From an uncultured Brevibacillus sp. (GTDB lineage: Bacteria > Bacillota > Bacilli > Brevibacillales > Brevibacillaceae), in contig CAMIVR010000017.1 of NCBI GenBank assembly GCA_946402065.1, positions 1-54,429 of the forward strand: 54,429 nucleotides of DNA. Direction: 5' to 3'. Shown in pieces: positions 16,407 through 23,879 of the stretch (positions within the stretch are counted from its first letter, which is position 1; each line of letters opens with the position of its first letter). The position numbers and the translations under genes were made by a program. The notes under the pieces were generated by a model. It was not told where the DNA came from and did no database searches. It was given only the letters and a program-made list of their open reading frames with translations.

Positions 16407-17683
16407 CCGATTCCCTCCTCTTCAGCTAAAATAGGCAAAAGGAGCGTAAACATGCTATACGATCCAGCCTCGCTTTCCACCAGCAGCTTCCCGCCGTGGG
16501 ACTCAGCAATCCCCAAGCTGACGGACAAGCCCAGGCCAGTCCCTTTGGTTGCCTCCTTGGTTGTAAAGAACGGCTGAAAAATCTGGTCCAGGTGCTCCGT
16601 TTCGATTCCAGTCCCGTAATCGGTCACACTCAGGGCAATATACGGCCCTTCCGGCTCGTCTCTTCGGCTCGTCTCGATCGTCACCCGCCGCTCTGCCAGC
16701 TCCTGCATGGCATCTCTGGCATTGAGCAGCAAATTGATGATAATCTGTTCGATCTGATGCCGACTCCCGCCGAATATCAGCGGTTCTTCGGCCAAAACGG
16801 TTTCCAGATGCACACCCGATACGGTCAGTTGATAGCCGATGAGGCCCAGCGCAGCTTCGACCACGTCATTAATATGCAGACGCTCAAACTGGTATTCTTC
16901 CTGCCGGGAGTAGATAAGCAGATTCTGAATGATTTTTTTGCAGCGGGAGCCGCATTGGTAGATGTCCCGCATCAGCTGCTGATAATCGTCCAGCTTGCTC
17001 TCCCGCAGCAATAACTGAATATTGCCGAGGATGGCTGTCAGCGGACTGTTCAGTTCGTGTGCCACCCCGGCCGCCATTTCGCCGATCGCCGCCATTTTCG
17101 CCGACTGGACGAGTTGAGCTTCGATTTTTACTTTTTTGCTTACATCTTTAAACAGCAAAATGTTTTCCACTGCAACCCCGACGTGCTCGGCGATCTGGGC
17201 AAAAAGCTGCTGCTGATCATCCTCTGCCGCTACACAGTCGACCAACGTGAGAAAGCCAAAGGTTTGGTTGCGGTGGTTGCGCAGCAGCACCGTCGTAAAG
17301 GCACTGTCAGGAAAATCTGCCGTCAGCAACTGGTTCAACTCACTGACGGAAAGCATCTGCTCACGTCGAATCGCTCGATTGACACCTCTGCACGTCCATT
17401 CTCGCCCGGACAAGTGAGCGATGTACGACGACAGTCCGTTTTCTTCAGCAACCGTGAGAATAAATTGCGAGAAGGCGAACAGGTGCGCCAACTGAGTTGC
17501 AATGGAGACGCTTACATCGAGCCAATTGGAGCTGACCTGCAATTTGGTTAGCTGATTAATGACTTCAAGCTGCTTGTTCTTACGCTTCATCTCGTCCACG
17601 ACGTAATTCAGCTCTTTATAGTAGCTTTGTCGCGACGACTGGATACCTGTCAGCTTTTCTAAGATCTCTTGTTTTCCGTGCAT
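16403..17683 (-). CDS. Sensor histidine kinase paired with the sigma-54 activator
   Basis: 426 residues, no transmembrane helix, so probably cytosolic. The N-terminal half (about 40-195) looks GAF-like; the phospho-acceptor His is in 'GVAHELNSPLTAIL', followed by N-box 'NLLLNARDAM', G1 'VTDYGTGI' and G2 'TKGTGLGLSVS'. RBS AAGGAGG, 7 nt from ATG. The next gene, the NtrC-type regulator, overlaps it by 4 nt. A soluble GAF sensor would detect an internal cue (redox, aldehyde, alcohol or oxygen state). The neighbouring alcohol dehydrogenases suggest fermentation or alcohol metabolism, which is inference. Confidence 0.9.
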   Translation of the reverse strand: MHGKQEILEKLTGIQSSRQSYYKELNYVVDEMKRKNKQLEVINQLTKLQVSSNWLDVSVSIATQLAHLFAFSQFILTVAEENGLSSYIAHLSGREWTCRGVNRAIRREQMLSVSELNQLLTADFPDSAFTTVLLRNHRNQTFGFLTLVDCVAAEDDQQQLFAQIAEHVGVAVENILLFKDVSKKVKIEAQLVQSAKMAAIGEMAAGVAHELNSPLTAILGNIQLLLRESKLDDYQQLMRDIYQCGSRCKKIIQNLLIYSRQEEYQFERLHINDVVEAALGLIGYQLTVSGVHLETVLAEEPLIFGGSRHQIEQIIINLLLNARDAMQELAERRVTIETSRRDEPEGPYIALSVTDYGTGIETEHLDQIFQPFFTTKEATKGTGLGLSVSLGIAESHGGKLLVESEAGSYSMFTLLLPILAEEEGIG

Positions 17684-17703
17684 AAAGCCTCCTTACAGTA
17701 CCT

Positions 17704-17918
17704 GTTCAAAAAGGAGGACAAACATAGCCGTCATCGGCTAAAGACGCCCCGTCCCGGGGCAACGCCGATACTAGAACATCCTGTTCGTCGGTGTTCAAGG
17801 CGCGGCAGCCCCGAGGTCGACTACTAACGCTGACGTCCTGTCAGCAACGTCGACACTTGTACGTCGTGTTCGGCGCAACGCGGAAATTCGACAGCTATGT
17901 TTCCCGGACTTTTTGAAC
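17704..17918. repeat. Structured intergenic element with nested inverted repeats (MITE-like)
   Basis: About 215 bp bounded by perfect 10-bp ends GTTCAAAAAG and CTTTTTGAAC, with a second inner pair ACATAGCCGTC/GACAGCTATGT (one mismatch). Inside are at least three small hairpins: GCCCC/GGGGC at 17746-17760, GAACA/TGTTC at 17774-17786, GCTGAC/GTCAGC at 17829-17845. The design suggests a non-autonomous mobile element or a large folded RNA. It fills the gap between the kinase gene and the iron-type alcohol dehydrogenase gene, overlapping neither. Confidence 0.65.
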
Positions 17919-17924
17919 TTCCTC

Positions 17925-19073
17925 TTACAGTGCTCGGTAAAACAGCGCCTTGACATCCTTTACCGTCATATCGCGCGGGTTGGTCGCCATGCAGACATCC
18001 AGTACGGCATTTTGACTTAACTGGTCGATATGCTCCTCTTTCAGTCCCAGTCCGGACAGCGATTCGGGAATATCCAAGTCCCTGGCCAGCTCCTTGACGG
18101 CTTTCAGCGTGCGTCTGGAAGCATCGTGCAAGCTCAAGCCCGAGATATTTTCACCTAGCGCCTCGGCGATGTTTTTATATTTTTCCGGTGCGGCGATATA
18201 GTTGAACTCCAGTACATACGGCAATAAAATCGCATTGACCTCGCCATGCGGAATATCCAGCAAGCCGCCCAACTGATGGGACATCGCGTGGACAGCGCCA
18301 AGAATCGCATTGGAGAAGGCGATTCCTGCCTGCAGGCTGGCCATCGCCATCGCCTGCTTGGCTTCCGGATTGTATTGACTGGCAACCGACGGGCGCAAAT
18401 TCTCCGAGATGAGCCGCATCGCCTGCAGCGAAAGCACTTGCGTGAGCGGATTGGCGGCGAGGGAAATATACGACTCAATCGCATGGCTGAGCGCATCGAT
18501 TCCCGTATTGGCGGTCAGCCTGCTATCCTTGGTCATCAATGTCTGCGGATCGATAATGGCGATATCCGGGATGAGTGACTTGGAGATGATCGTCATCTTC
18601 ACTTTTCGCTCTGTATCGGCGATAATCGAAAATTGCGAAACTTCCGATCCGGAGCCGGCCGTCGTCGGAATCATCACCATCGGGGGCAAAGGGCGGGTGA
18701 TCTTGTCGACACCTTCGTATTGCAGGATGCTGCCTTCATTCGTCCCCAACAGAGCGATTGCCTTGGCTGCATCAATCACGCTGCCGCCCCCTACTCCGAC
18801 GATGGCATTGCATTCATTGGCCCGATAAGCCTCCACACCGGCGTGGATTTCGTAATCCTTGGGATTGGGAGTCACGCTTGTCCATAAGTGATAGGTCAAT
18901 CTCCCCTCCTGCAAATAGTGGATGACTTTTTCAACCCAGCCAGCCTGGACCACCCCCGGATCACTCACCAGAAAGACACGCGTCGCCCCCAATCTGTTCA
19001 AGCTTTCGCCTATCTGGCTGATTGCCTGATCGCCAAAAATAATTTCCGGTGTCATGAATTTGGAAATCTGCAT
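17925..19073 (-). CDS. Iron-containing (type III) alcohol dehydrogenase
   Basis: 382 residues of the group III alcohol dehydrogenase family. The NAD-binding loop is 'VGVGGGSVIDAAKAIA', followed by 'IPTTAGSGSEVS'. Metal ligands fall in 'NTGIDALSHAIESY' (Asp, His) and 'MSHQLGGLLDIPHGEVNA' (two His). Such enzymes reduce aldehydes or oxidise primary alcohols or diols with NAD(H). RBS GGGAGTG before ATG. It is head-to-head with the adhP-like gene across about 210 bp that hold a sigma-54 promoter for the other direction. No equally good -24/-12 was found for this gene. Confidence 0.9.
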   Translation of the reverse strand: MQISKFMTPEIIFGDQAISQIGESLNRLGATRVFLVSDPGVVQAGWVEKVIHYLQEGRLTYHLWTSVTPNPKDYEIHAGVEAYRANECNAIVGVGGGSVIDAAKAIALLGTNEGSILQYEGVDKITRPLPPMVMIPTTAGSGSEVSQFSIIADTERKVKMTIISKSLIPDIAIIDPQTLMTKDSRLTANTGIDALSHAIESYISLAANPLTQVLSLQAMRLISENLRPSVASQYNPEAKQAMAMASLQAGIAFSNAILGAVHAMSHQLGGLLDIPHGEVNAILLPYVLEFNYIAAPEKYKNIAEALGENISGLSLHDASRRTLKAVKELARDLDIPESLSGLGLKEEHIDQLSQNAVLDVCMATNPRDMTVKDVKALFYRAL

Positions 19074-19123
19074 CCCATCACTCCCTTTCTCTCTATTCTA
19101 ATCTCTGTAAGCCTTTTCAAAAA

Positions 19124-19179
19124 GGACAAAAAATTGACTGCCCAGCCGTTTTTTTGTCCCCGCGGCCGAAAAATCGGCC
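19124..19179. promoter_or_regulatory. Candidate upstream activator sites for the sigma-54 promoter
   Basis: Two dyads upstream of the -24 box: GGACAAAAAA (19124-19133) with TTTTTTGTCC (ending 19159), and GGCCGA/TCGGCC (19164-19179, 4-bp loop). Their position about 40-100 bp upstream of the -24/-12 promoter is where NtrC-type activators usually bind. Which of them, if any, is bound is not known. Confidence 0.4.
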
Positions 19180-19220
19180 CAAACCGAACGTAAATTAGCG
19201 AAAATTACGACTCTTCCTCT

Positions 19221-19235
19221 TGGCACGGCTTTTGC
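19221..19235 (+). promoter_or_regulatory. Sigma-54 (-24/-12) promoter of the adhP-like gene
   Basis: TGGCAC, 5 bp, TTGC: an exact match to the sigma-54 consensus, with the preceding T and following A also as expected. Transcription would start near 19247, leaving a leader of about 38 nt before the adhP-like ATG. An NtrC-family activator gene is 3 kb away. Confidence 0.85.
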
Positions 19236-19284
19236 AATTTATCCCTGCGAAACGAAAAATTGCCATTGGAATGGAGGAGTATCA

Positions 19285-20298
19285 ATGAAAGCAGCAGTCA
19301 TCAACGGTTTTCATGAGAAATTGCAGATTCAGGAGTTACCGATACCTGAACTGGAGCATGGCGAAATTCTTGTCAAAATTAAAGCGTGTGGCGTCTGCCA
19401 TACAGACCTTCATGCGGCGCACGGCGATTGGCCAGTCAAACCCAAGCTGCCGCTCATCCCCGGACATGAAGGCGTCGGCGTCGTCGAAAAAGTCGGCCCT
19501 GGCGTCACATCGATCAAGGTCGGCGATCGCGTCGGGATTCCGTGGCTCTACTCCGCTTGCGGCGAGTGCGACTACTGCCTGACAGGCTGGGAAACGCTGT
19601 GCAAAAGCCAACTGAATGCCGGTTATTCTGTCGATGGCGGCTATGCCGAATACTGCAAGGCACCTGCTGCTTACGTGGCAAAAATTCCTGACAACCTCAG
19701 CTTTGAAGAAGTCGCTCCGATTTTCTGCGCCGGTGTTACGACGTATAAAGCACTGAAAGTCGCGAATGTGAAGCCAGGTGAGTGGGTAGCGATTTACGGT
19801 ATCGGCGGACTCGGCCACATCGCCCTGCAATACGCCAAAGCGATGGGCTACAACGTCGTCGCCGTCGACATTCAGGATGACAAGCTGGAGCTGGCCAAAG
19901 AACTGGGTGCAGACCTGACCATCAACGGTCGTGATGTCGATCCGGTCGCTGCCATTGAAGAAAAAATCGGCGGCGCACACGGAGCAGTCAGCGTCGCCGT
20001 CACGAAAAAAGCGTTCGAACAGGCGTACCGCTCCGTCAGACGCGGTGGTTCGCTCGTCGTCGTCGGCCTGCCAAACGATGAACTGCCTATCCCGATTTTT
20101 GATACCGTTCTCAACGGCGTCTCCGTCAGAGGGTCTATCGTGGGTACACGCAAAGATTTGATCGAAGCGCTCGACTTCGCAGCCCGCGGCAAAGTAAAAG
20201 CCATTATCGAAACGCAGCCGCTGGAAAAAATCAACGAAGTCTTCGACCGGATGCAAAAAGGCCAAATCAACGGCCGCGTCGTGCTGACAATCGATTAA
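19285..20298 (+). CDS. adhP: Zinc-dependent alcohol dehydrogenase AdhP
   Basis: 337 residues of the medium-chain dehydrogenases. Catalytic zinc ligands are in '[16 protein letters not shown]' and '[12 protein letters not shown]'; the structural zinc Cys set is '[15 protein letters not shown]'; the NAD site is '[17 protein letters not shown]'. It closely follows the AdhP/AdhT pattern of ethanol-active enzymes in Bacillales. RBS GGAGGA before ATG. Transcription from the sigma-54 promoter at 19221 is predicted; a strong terminator follows at 20351. With the divergent iron-type enzyme it makes an alcohol/aldehyde conversion locus. Confidence 0.92.
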   Translation: MKAAVINGFHEKLQIQELPIPELEHGEILVKIKACGVCHTDLHAAHGDWPVKPKLPLIPGHEGVGVVEKVGPGVTSIKVGDRVGIPWLYSACGECDYCLTGWETLCKSQLNAGYSVDGGYAEYCKAPAAYVAKIPDNLSFEEVAPIFCAGVTTYKALKVANVKPGEWVAIYGIGGLGHIALQYAKAMGYNVVAVDIQDDKLELAKELGADLTINGRDVDPVAAIEEKIGGAHGAVSVAVTKKAFEQAYRSVRRGGSLVVVGLPNDELPIPIFDTVLNGVSVRGSIVGTRKDLIEALDFAARGKVKAIIETQPLEKINEVFDRMQKGQINGRVVLTID

Positions 20299-20350
20299 TC
20301 AACCGTTTTCCCACAGCGGTTTTGTAAGCGATCCCAACAACGTCCAAAAA

Positions 20351-20381
20351 CTGCCCGGTGCAATGGACCGGGCAGTTTTTT
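20351..20381. terminator. Terminator after adhP
   Basis: Perfect 9-bp stem CTGCCCGGT/ACCGGGCAG, 7-nt loop, followed by TTTTTT; an A run on the other side makes it potentially bidirectional for the convergent stalk-protein gene. Confidence 0.92.
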
Positions 20382-20406
20382 ATTTCAAGCCTCATGCCTG
20401 CCTTCA

Positions 20407-20434
20407 GTGAACAACGGCCTTGCCCGTTGTTCAC
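20407..20434 (-). terminator. Hairpin after the stalk-domain protein gene
   Basis: Perfect 11-bp stem GTGAACAACGG/CCGTTGTTCAC with a 6-nt loop, 16 bp after the leftward stop codon. It lacks an adjacent T run on the minus strand, so it may be an mRNA-stabilising 3' hairpin, with actual termination at 20351-20381. Confidence 0.5.
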
Positions 20435-20450
20435 GTCCTCCTGCAGCAAG

Positions 20451-22568
20451 CTATTTATACACGTATGCACTAGATGTCGCTCCATCCCAACCGGTCTTGT
20501 AGCCGAGCTGTTCATTCACGAACTTGAGCGGGATCATCGGCATGCCATTTTTCAGTTCGACTTTCGCAGGCATCGTGAACTGCTGACTGCCGACTGTGGC
20601 GATATTGGAGCCTACGGTAAACTTGAGCAGTGTAGATGCGGAAACAATGGACACCATTTCGTTGTTCCAGGTCGTAGTCAGAGCCAATGCTTCTTTGAAA
20701 AATTGCGCCGGCACGATGGTCGTCGAGTTCGCCCCCAAATACGGTGCTGCCGTCAACGGATAGCTTTTTCCTTGCAATGTAAAGGAAGCCACATTTATCT
20801 TCACCAAAGCAGCATTGGCCGGAATGGCCGTGCTGGTCTGCGGCGTCGGCGTTGGCGCAGGAGTCGTGGCCGGAACGACCGCTCCCCCTACCCCGACAAG
20901 TCGGCTAAACAGCGGAGCCTGCTCCCTGGATGTGTATACGCTAATGCTGTATGTGCTTTTCGTACCTGGGTTGACGATGTTCGCCGTCGGTTTGATCGAA
21001 ATACTGATCGGCGCATTCGTGACCAAGTTTGTCGCCGGATAAACCAGCACATTTTGCCCGCGAACGGACACATAGCTGGCCGGAACGGAATTTACCGTGA
21101 TCGAGCTCGGCTGAATGAAGGCAGGGATCTTATAGCCGACAGGAAACACGATTTCGATAAAATCGTTGTCCTTATTGATCGGTTGACCCATCGCTTTAAT
21201 CCCGACCGTTACGCCAGTCGCCGCATTCAATGCCGTATTGGTCAGCGTGACGGTGGCAGCGCTGTTATTCGCCGTCGCGGGAGTCGGCGTCGGTGTTGTC
21301 GCAGAAGTCCCGCGGGAAATCGTGAACTTGTCTGACGTAATGGTCTTGCCGTCTACCGTTGCCTTCAGTGTGTAGTCTCCCTCCGTAATCGGATTCGTGA
21401 CAAACGATAGATTGGAGATGACTACCTTGACATCGCTGGATGAGCTAAAGTCGCTTGGCGTCGTCAAATAAATCGAATTGCCCGAGGCAACTGCCCGTTT
21501 CGCCGTGTCTCCGTTAATCGTAAATTCCGAGGGTGACAACACGAGCGGAACGGACGCGTTCGAAGGGAAATCGATTCGGATATCGGAATCGCTGGTCAGC
21601 TTCTTGCTGCCGAAATCCCCCTGGATTGTAAAGGTCGGACGCGCGCCAGGCGTCGAATCGGAAAGCGCCACGGAAAGATTCGAAGAACCTGAGCTCGAAC
21701 CGCCGATATCAAACTTCTTCGATTCATAGGTCTTGCTGCTGATCTTGACCTTGATCACGTAATTGCTGTCGGCGGACGGGTTGGTAATGCCCGCACCGGA
21801 AAGGAACGTGATTTGCAAGGTGTCGTCGCCGTCTGCACCGCTGGGAATTTTCAAGTCGACGGACTTCCCGCTAATATCGATATCGCTTACGGAATAGCCG
21901 TTGATCTCTACATTGCTCGTTTTGATGGAAGACGGGACCATGTCGCTGTCGGGAAACGTCACGGTGACCCAGCTTCCTTTGCTTAGCTTTTTACTGCCAA
22001 GATCAATTTTCCCCAGTTTGTATGACGTTTCCTCGCCTGACTGGTCGCTGCCCACGCTTACACTGAACGCGTTGGTGCTTGAACTGCTGCTACTGCTTTT
22101 GTCATCGACAATTTCAATCGTTCCGTAATCGGAATCACTGTCCCCGCTCGTCTCGACATCAACATCGTAATCGCCAGAATCGGACGGGTTGGTAATCCGA
22201 TTTTTAATGACGACCTCGATTTCATCATCAGCGTCGTAGTCATCATCTACCGTAATCGTGATGGAATTTTTACTGGAGTTGTACTTGACTTTCCGCGGCT
22301 CGTAGCCATTCACTTCCACGTCGCTTGTATCAATGCCGGAGCTGATGTCAAAATCACTGTCAAACGTCAGCGTGATCGTATCTCCCGCATTGAGATCGTC
22401 GTCGAGCGTAAACGTTATCGTATAGTCGCTGTCGTCACCTGCCACGTCTGAATCGTCGGCGTCAACATACACGTTGGAAACGGCATATGCGGACGGAATC
22501 GAGAAAAATGGAACAGAAACCAGTGATGTTGCCAATGCCAATGGTACGATTTTTTTGCTTTTTTTCAT
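20451..22568 (-). CDS. Secreted repeat protein with C-terminal copper-amine-oxidase-N1 (stalk) domain
   Basis: 705 residues. Signal peptide about 1-29 (KKSKK, hydrophobic core, cleavage after AYA). The mature part has four tandem Ig-like modules of about 120-140 residues, each with a '(E/T)(I/V)NG' strand followed by a 'N/TNP' turn ('ITNPSDSGDY', 'ITNPSADSNY', 'VTNPITEGDY', 'IVNPGTKSTY'). They are linked by Asp-rich and Ser-rich stretches and two Thr-Pro linkers. The last 110 residues are a copper-amine-oxidase N1 stalk domain ('GANSTTIVPAQFFKEAL', 'GMPMIPLKFVNEQLGY'). No LPXTG motif or S-layer-homology domain is seen. A cell-surface or matrix role is likely. RBS AGGAGG. Single gene. Confidence 0.8.
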   Translation of the reverse strand: MKKSKKIVPLALATSLVSVPFFSIPSAYAVSNVYVDADDSDVAGDDSDYTITFTLDDDLNAGDTITLTFDSDFDISSGIDTSDVEVNGYEPRKVKYNSSKNSITITVDDDYDADDEIEVVIKNRITNPSDSGDYDVDVETSGDSDSDYGTIEIVDDKSSSSSSSTNAFSVSVGSDQSGEETSYKLGKIDLGSKKLSKGSWVTVTFPDSDMVPSSIKTSNVEINGYSVSDIDISGKSVDLKIPSGADGDDTLQITFLSGAGITNPSADSNYVIKVKISSKTYESKKFDIGGSSSGSSNLSVALSDSTPGARPTFTIQGDFGSKKLTSDSDIRIDFPSNASVPLVLSPSEFTINGDTAKRAVASGNSIYLTTPSDFSSSSDVKVVISNLSFVTNPITEGDYTLKATVDGKTITSDKFTISRGTSATTPTPTPATANNSAATVTLTNTALNAATGVTVGIKAMGQPINKDNDFIEIVFPVGYKIPAFIQPSSITVNSVPASYVSVRGQNVLVYPATNLVTNAPISISIKPTANIVNPGTKSTYSISVYTSREQAPLFSRLVGVGGAVVPATTPAPTPTPQTSTAIPANAALVKINVASFTLQGKSYPLTAAPYLGANSTTIVPAQFFKEALALTTTWNNEMVSIVSASTLLKFTVGSNIATVGSQQFTMPAKVELKNGMPMIPLKFVNEQLGYKTGWDGATSSAYVYK

Positions 22569-22937
22569 AGTAACCTCCTAGAAGCAGAATGAATCGCTAT
22601 ATAGTGTCTGGTAAGGATGCTGACTTTTACCTCCGCTTCTGAACGAAAAACCAATATTCCCACTTCAAAGTCTGCTGCGACAAGCTCTTTCCTGTATATC
22701 GCCGTAATGCGTTTTTTGATACAAAAGCGGAAAATATATAGCGATGTGTGTAACACGTACACAGCCATTGTAGTTGGCAATTATTAGATTGAGTTTTGAG
22801 AACGGATTGAAAATATTGGAAGTTTTTTTGCCGCCGCCAAATAAACAGCTCCCCTCACGCAAAATCCACGTCGGGGAGCTGTTTCAATAAAATACACTTT
22901 TACGAAGGTTTCTCGAATCTTTACGCGCATTTTGTGC
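22569..22937. other. Divergent intergenic stretch with an orphan hairpin
   Basis: About 370 bp between two genes that read away from each other. It contains a perfect 12-bp stem AAACAGCTCCCC (22843-22854) and GGGGAGCTGTTT (22873-22884). This looks like a terminator but no gene ends here. The rest is AT-rich and must hold the promoter of the leftward stalk-protein gene. No coding sequence of note was seen. Confidence 0.5.
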
Positions 22938-22943
22938 TATAAT
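22938..22943 (+). promoter_or_regulatory. Extended -10 promoter of the YitT-type gene
   Basis: Consensus TATAAT preceded by TGC, an extended -10 element (TGNTATAAT). The -35 region is weak. A start near 22951 gives a leader of about 225 nt containing the tandem hairpins listed next. Confidence 0.65.
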
Positions 22944-22972
22944 GGAATCAGACTTAAAGAAAGGATCAGGAT

Positions 22973-23161
22973 ACCAATGTGTCCCCACAGGACAATCTGG
23001 AAACGTTATGATCTCTCATACGTGTAGCGTCGTAGTTAGTGGAACGCACCTTGTGTTACACGACTAACTACGATAGGGAGACGTATTCAAATGGAAACCA
23101 ATGATCCCAATAGGCCTTATATCGTAGTTAGTCGGAGGCACCAACCAAAACTAATTACGAT
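22973..23161 (+). promoter_or_regulatory. Tandem-hairpin 5' leader of the YitT-type gene (candidate structured RNA)
   Basis: Two related units. Each begins ACCAATG followed by a TCCC-A-AGG segment (22973 and 23097) and ends in a long stem built from the same sequence: TCGTAGTTAGT/ACTAACTACGA (23030-23040 with 23063-23073) and ATCGTAGTTAGT/ACTAATTACGAT (23121-23132 with 23150-23161). Unit 1 has an extra outer pair ACGTAT. Both loops contain a G-CACC core. The second stem ends 2 nt before the GAGGAA ribosome site. Very short reading frames start at both ACCAATG boxes and stop in or next to the stems. No known riboswitch class was recognised. Confidence 0.55.
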
Positions 23162-23175
23162 TCGAGGAATCCTAT

Positions 23176-23811
23176 ATGAGGAGAAAACAAACGCAAGTTC
23201 AGCAGTTGATCGTCATGTTGCTCGGTACTTTTTTACTCGCCTTCAGTTATTACCACATTAACTTCCAAAACAATTTGTCAGAAGGCGGATTCATGGGGCT
23301 GGCCCTACTCGGGAAATACGCTTTTAACCTGTCCCCGTCCGTAACCATTTTGCTGCTTGATATTCCCGTCTTTTTCATCGCCTTGTTCGTCAAGGGCCGC
23401 AGATTTTTGTACAACGCGATTTTGGCGTCCACTGCCTTCTCCGTCTTTTACGAGCTCTGTGAGCGATTTTCGCCAATCGTCCTTGACCTTAGCCACCACA
23501 TGTTGGCTGCCGCAATCCTCTCTGGCCTGGCAACCGGATTTAGTGCAGGGATTGTGCTTCGCTTCGGTGGAGCTACCGGCGGTGAAGACATCTTGAGCCT
23601 GTTCATCAGCAAACATACGGGCTTGTCGGTTGGGTCTATCTTTATCCTGATAGACGCGACTGTGCTGTTGATTTCACTGTTCTTTTTGCCGTTTGCCGAA
23701 GTCATGTATACGCTGCTCGCCGTTGGTATCGCAGGCAAAGTCATTACATGGACATTCGAGTACGGTAAAGACAGCAACAAGGATGTGCCTGCAGCTGTAC
23801 ACGTTGCATAA
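23176..23811 (+). CDS. YitT family membrane protein (DUF161)
   Basis: 211 residues with five predicted membrane helices (about 8-25, 50-70, 75-95, 110-130, 150-190). The family signature is 'GFSAGIVLRFGGATGGEDIL'. The soluble DUF2179 domain that ends most YitT proteins is absent: the chain stops at about the last helix, and length matches the DUF161-only subgroup. Function of the family is unknown; transport is likely. The start at 23176 has GAGGAA upstream, next to the second leader hairpin, so folding of the leader could control translation. Monocistronic, with a terminator at 23831. Confidence 0.85.
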   Translation: MRRKQTQVQQLIVMLLGTFLLAFSYYHINFQNNLSEGGFMGLALLGKYAFNLSPSVTILLLDIPVFFIALFVKGRRFLYNAILASTAFSVFYELCERFSPIVLDLSHHMLAAAILSGLATGFSAGIVLRFGGATGGEDILSLFISKHTGLSVGSIFILIDATVLLISLFFLPFAEVMYTLLAVGIAGKVITWTFEYGKDSNKDVPAAVHVA

Positions 23812-23830
23812 ATGATACAGACATGACGAA

Positions 23831-23865
23831 AAGCCATTGGCCCTGTAAAGGTTCCAATGGCTTTT
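23831..23865 (+). terminator. Terminator after the YitT-type gene
   Basis: Stem AAGCCATTGG/CCAATGGCTT with a 13-nt loop, flanked by A and T runs, so it can work in both directions for the convergent U32 gene. Confidence 0.85.
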
Positions 23866-23879
23866 GGCATATCATCCGG

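Noticed and set aside
22951..23175. T-box riboswitch in the YitT leader (GTGGAACGCACC resembles the T-box antiterminator)
   Set aside because: The essential UGGNACC core is not matched, there is no terminator alternative and the target is not an aminoacylation or amino-acid gene.
23091..23261. 56-codon frame starting METNDPNRP and running into the YitT-type gene
   Set aside because: It overlaps the YitT start by about 85 nt, runs through both arms of a leader stem and has a poor ribosome site; the stem explains the sequence better.
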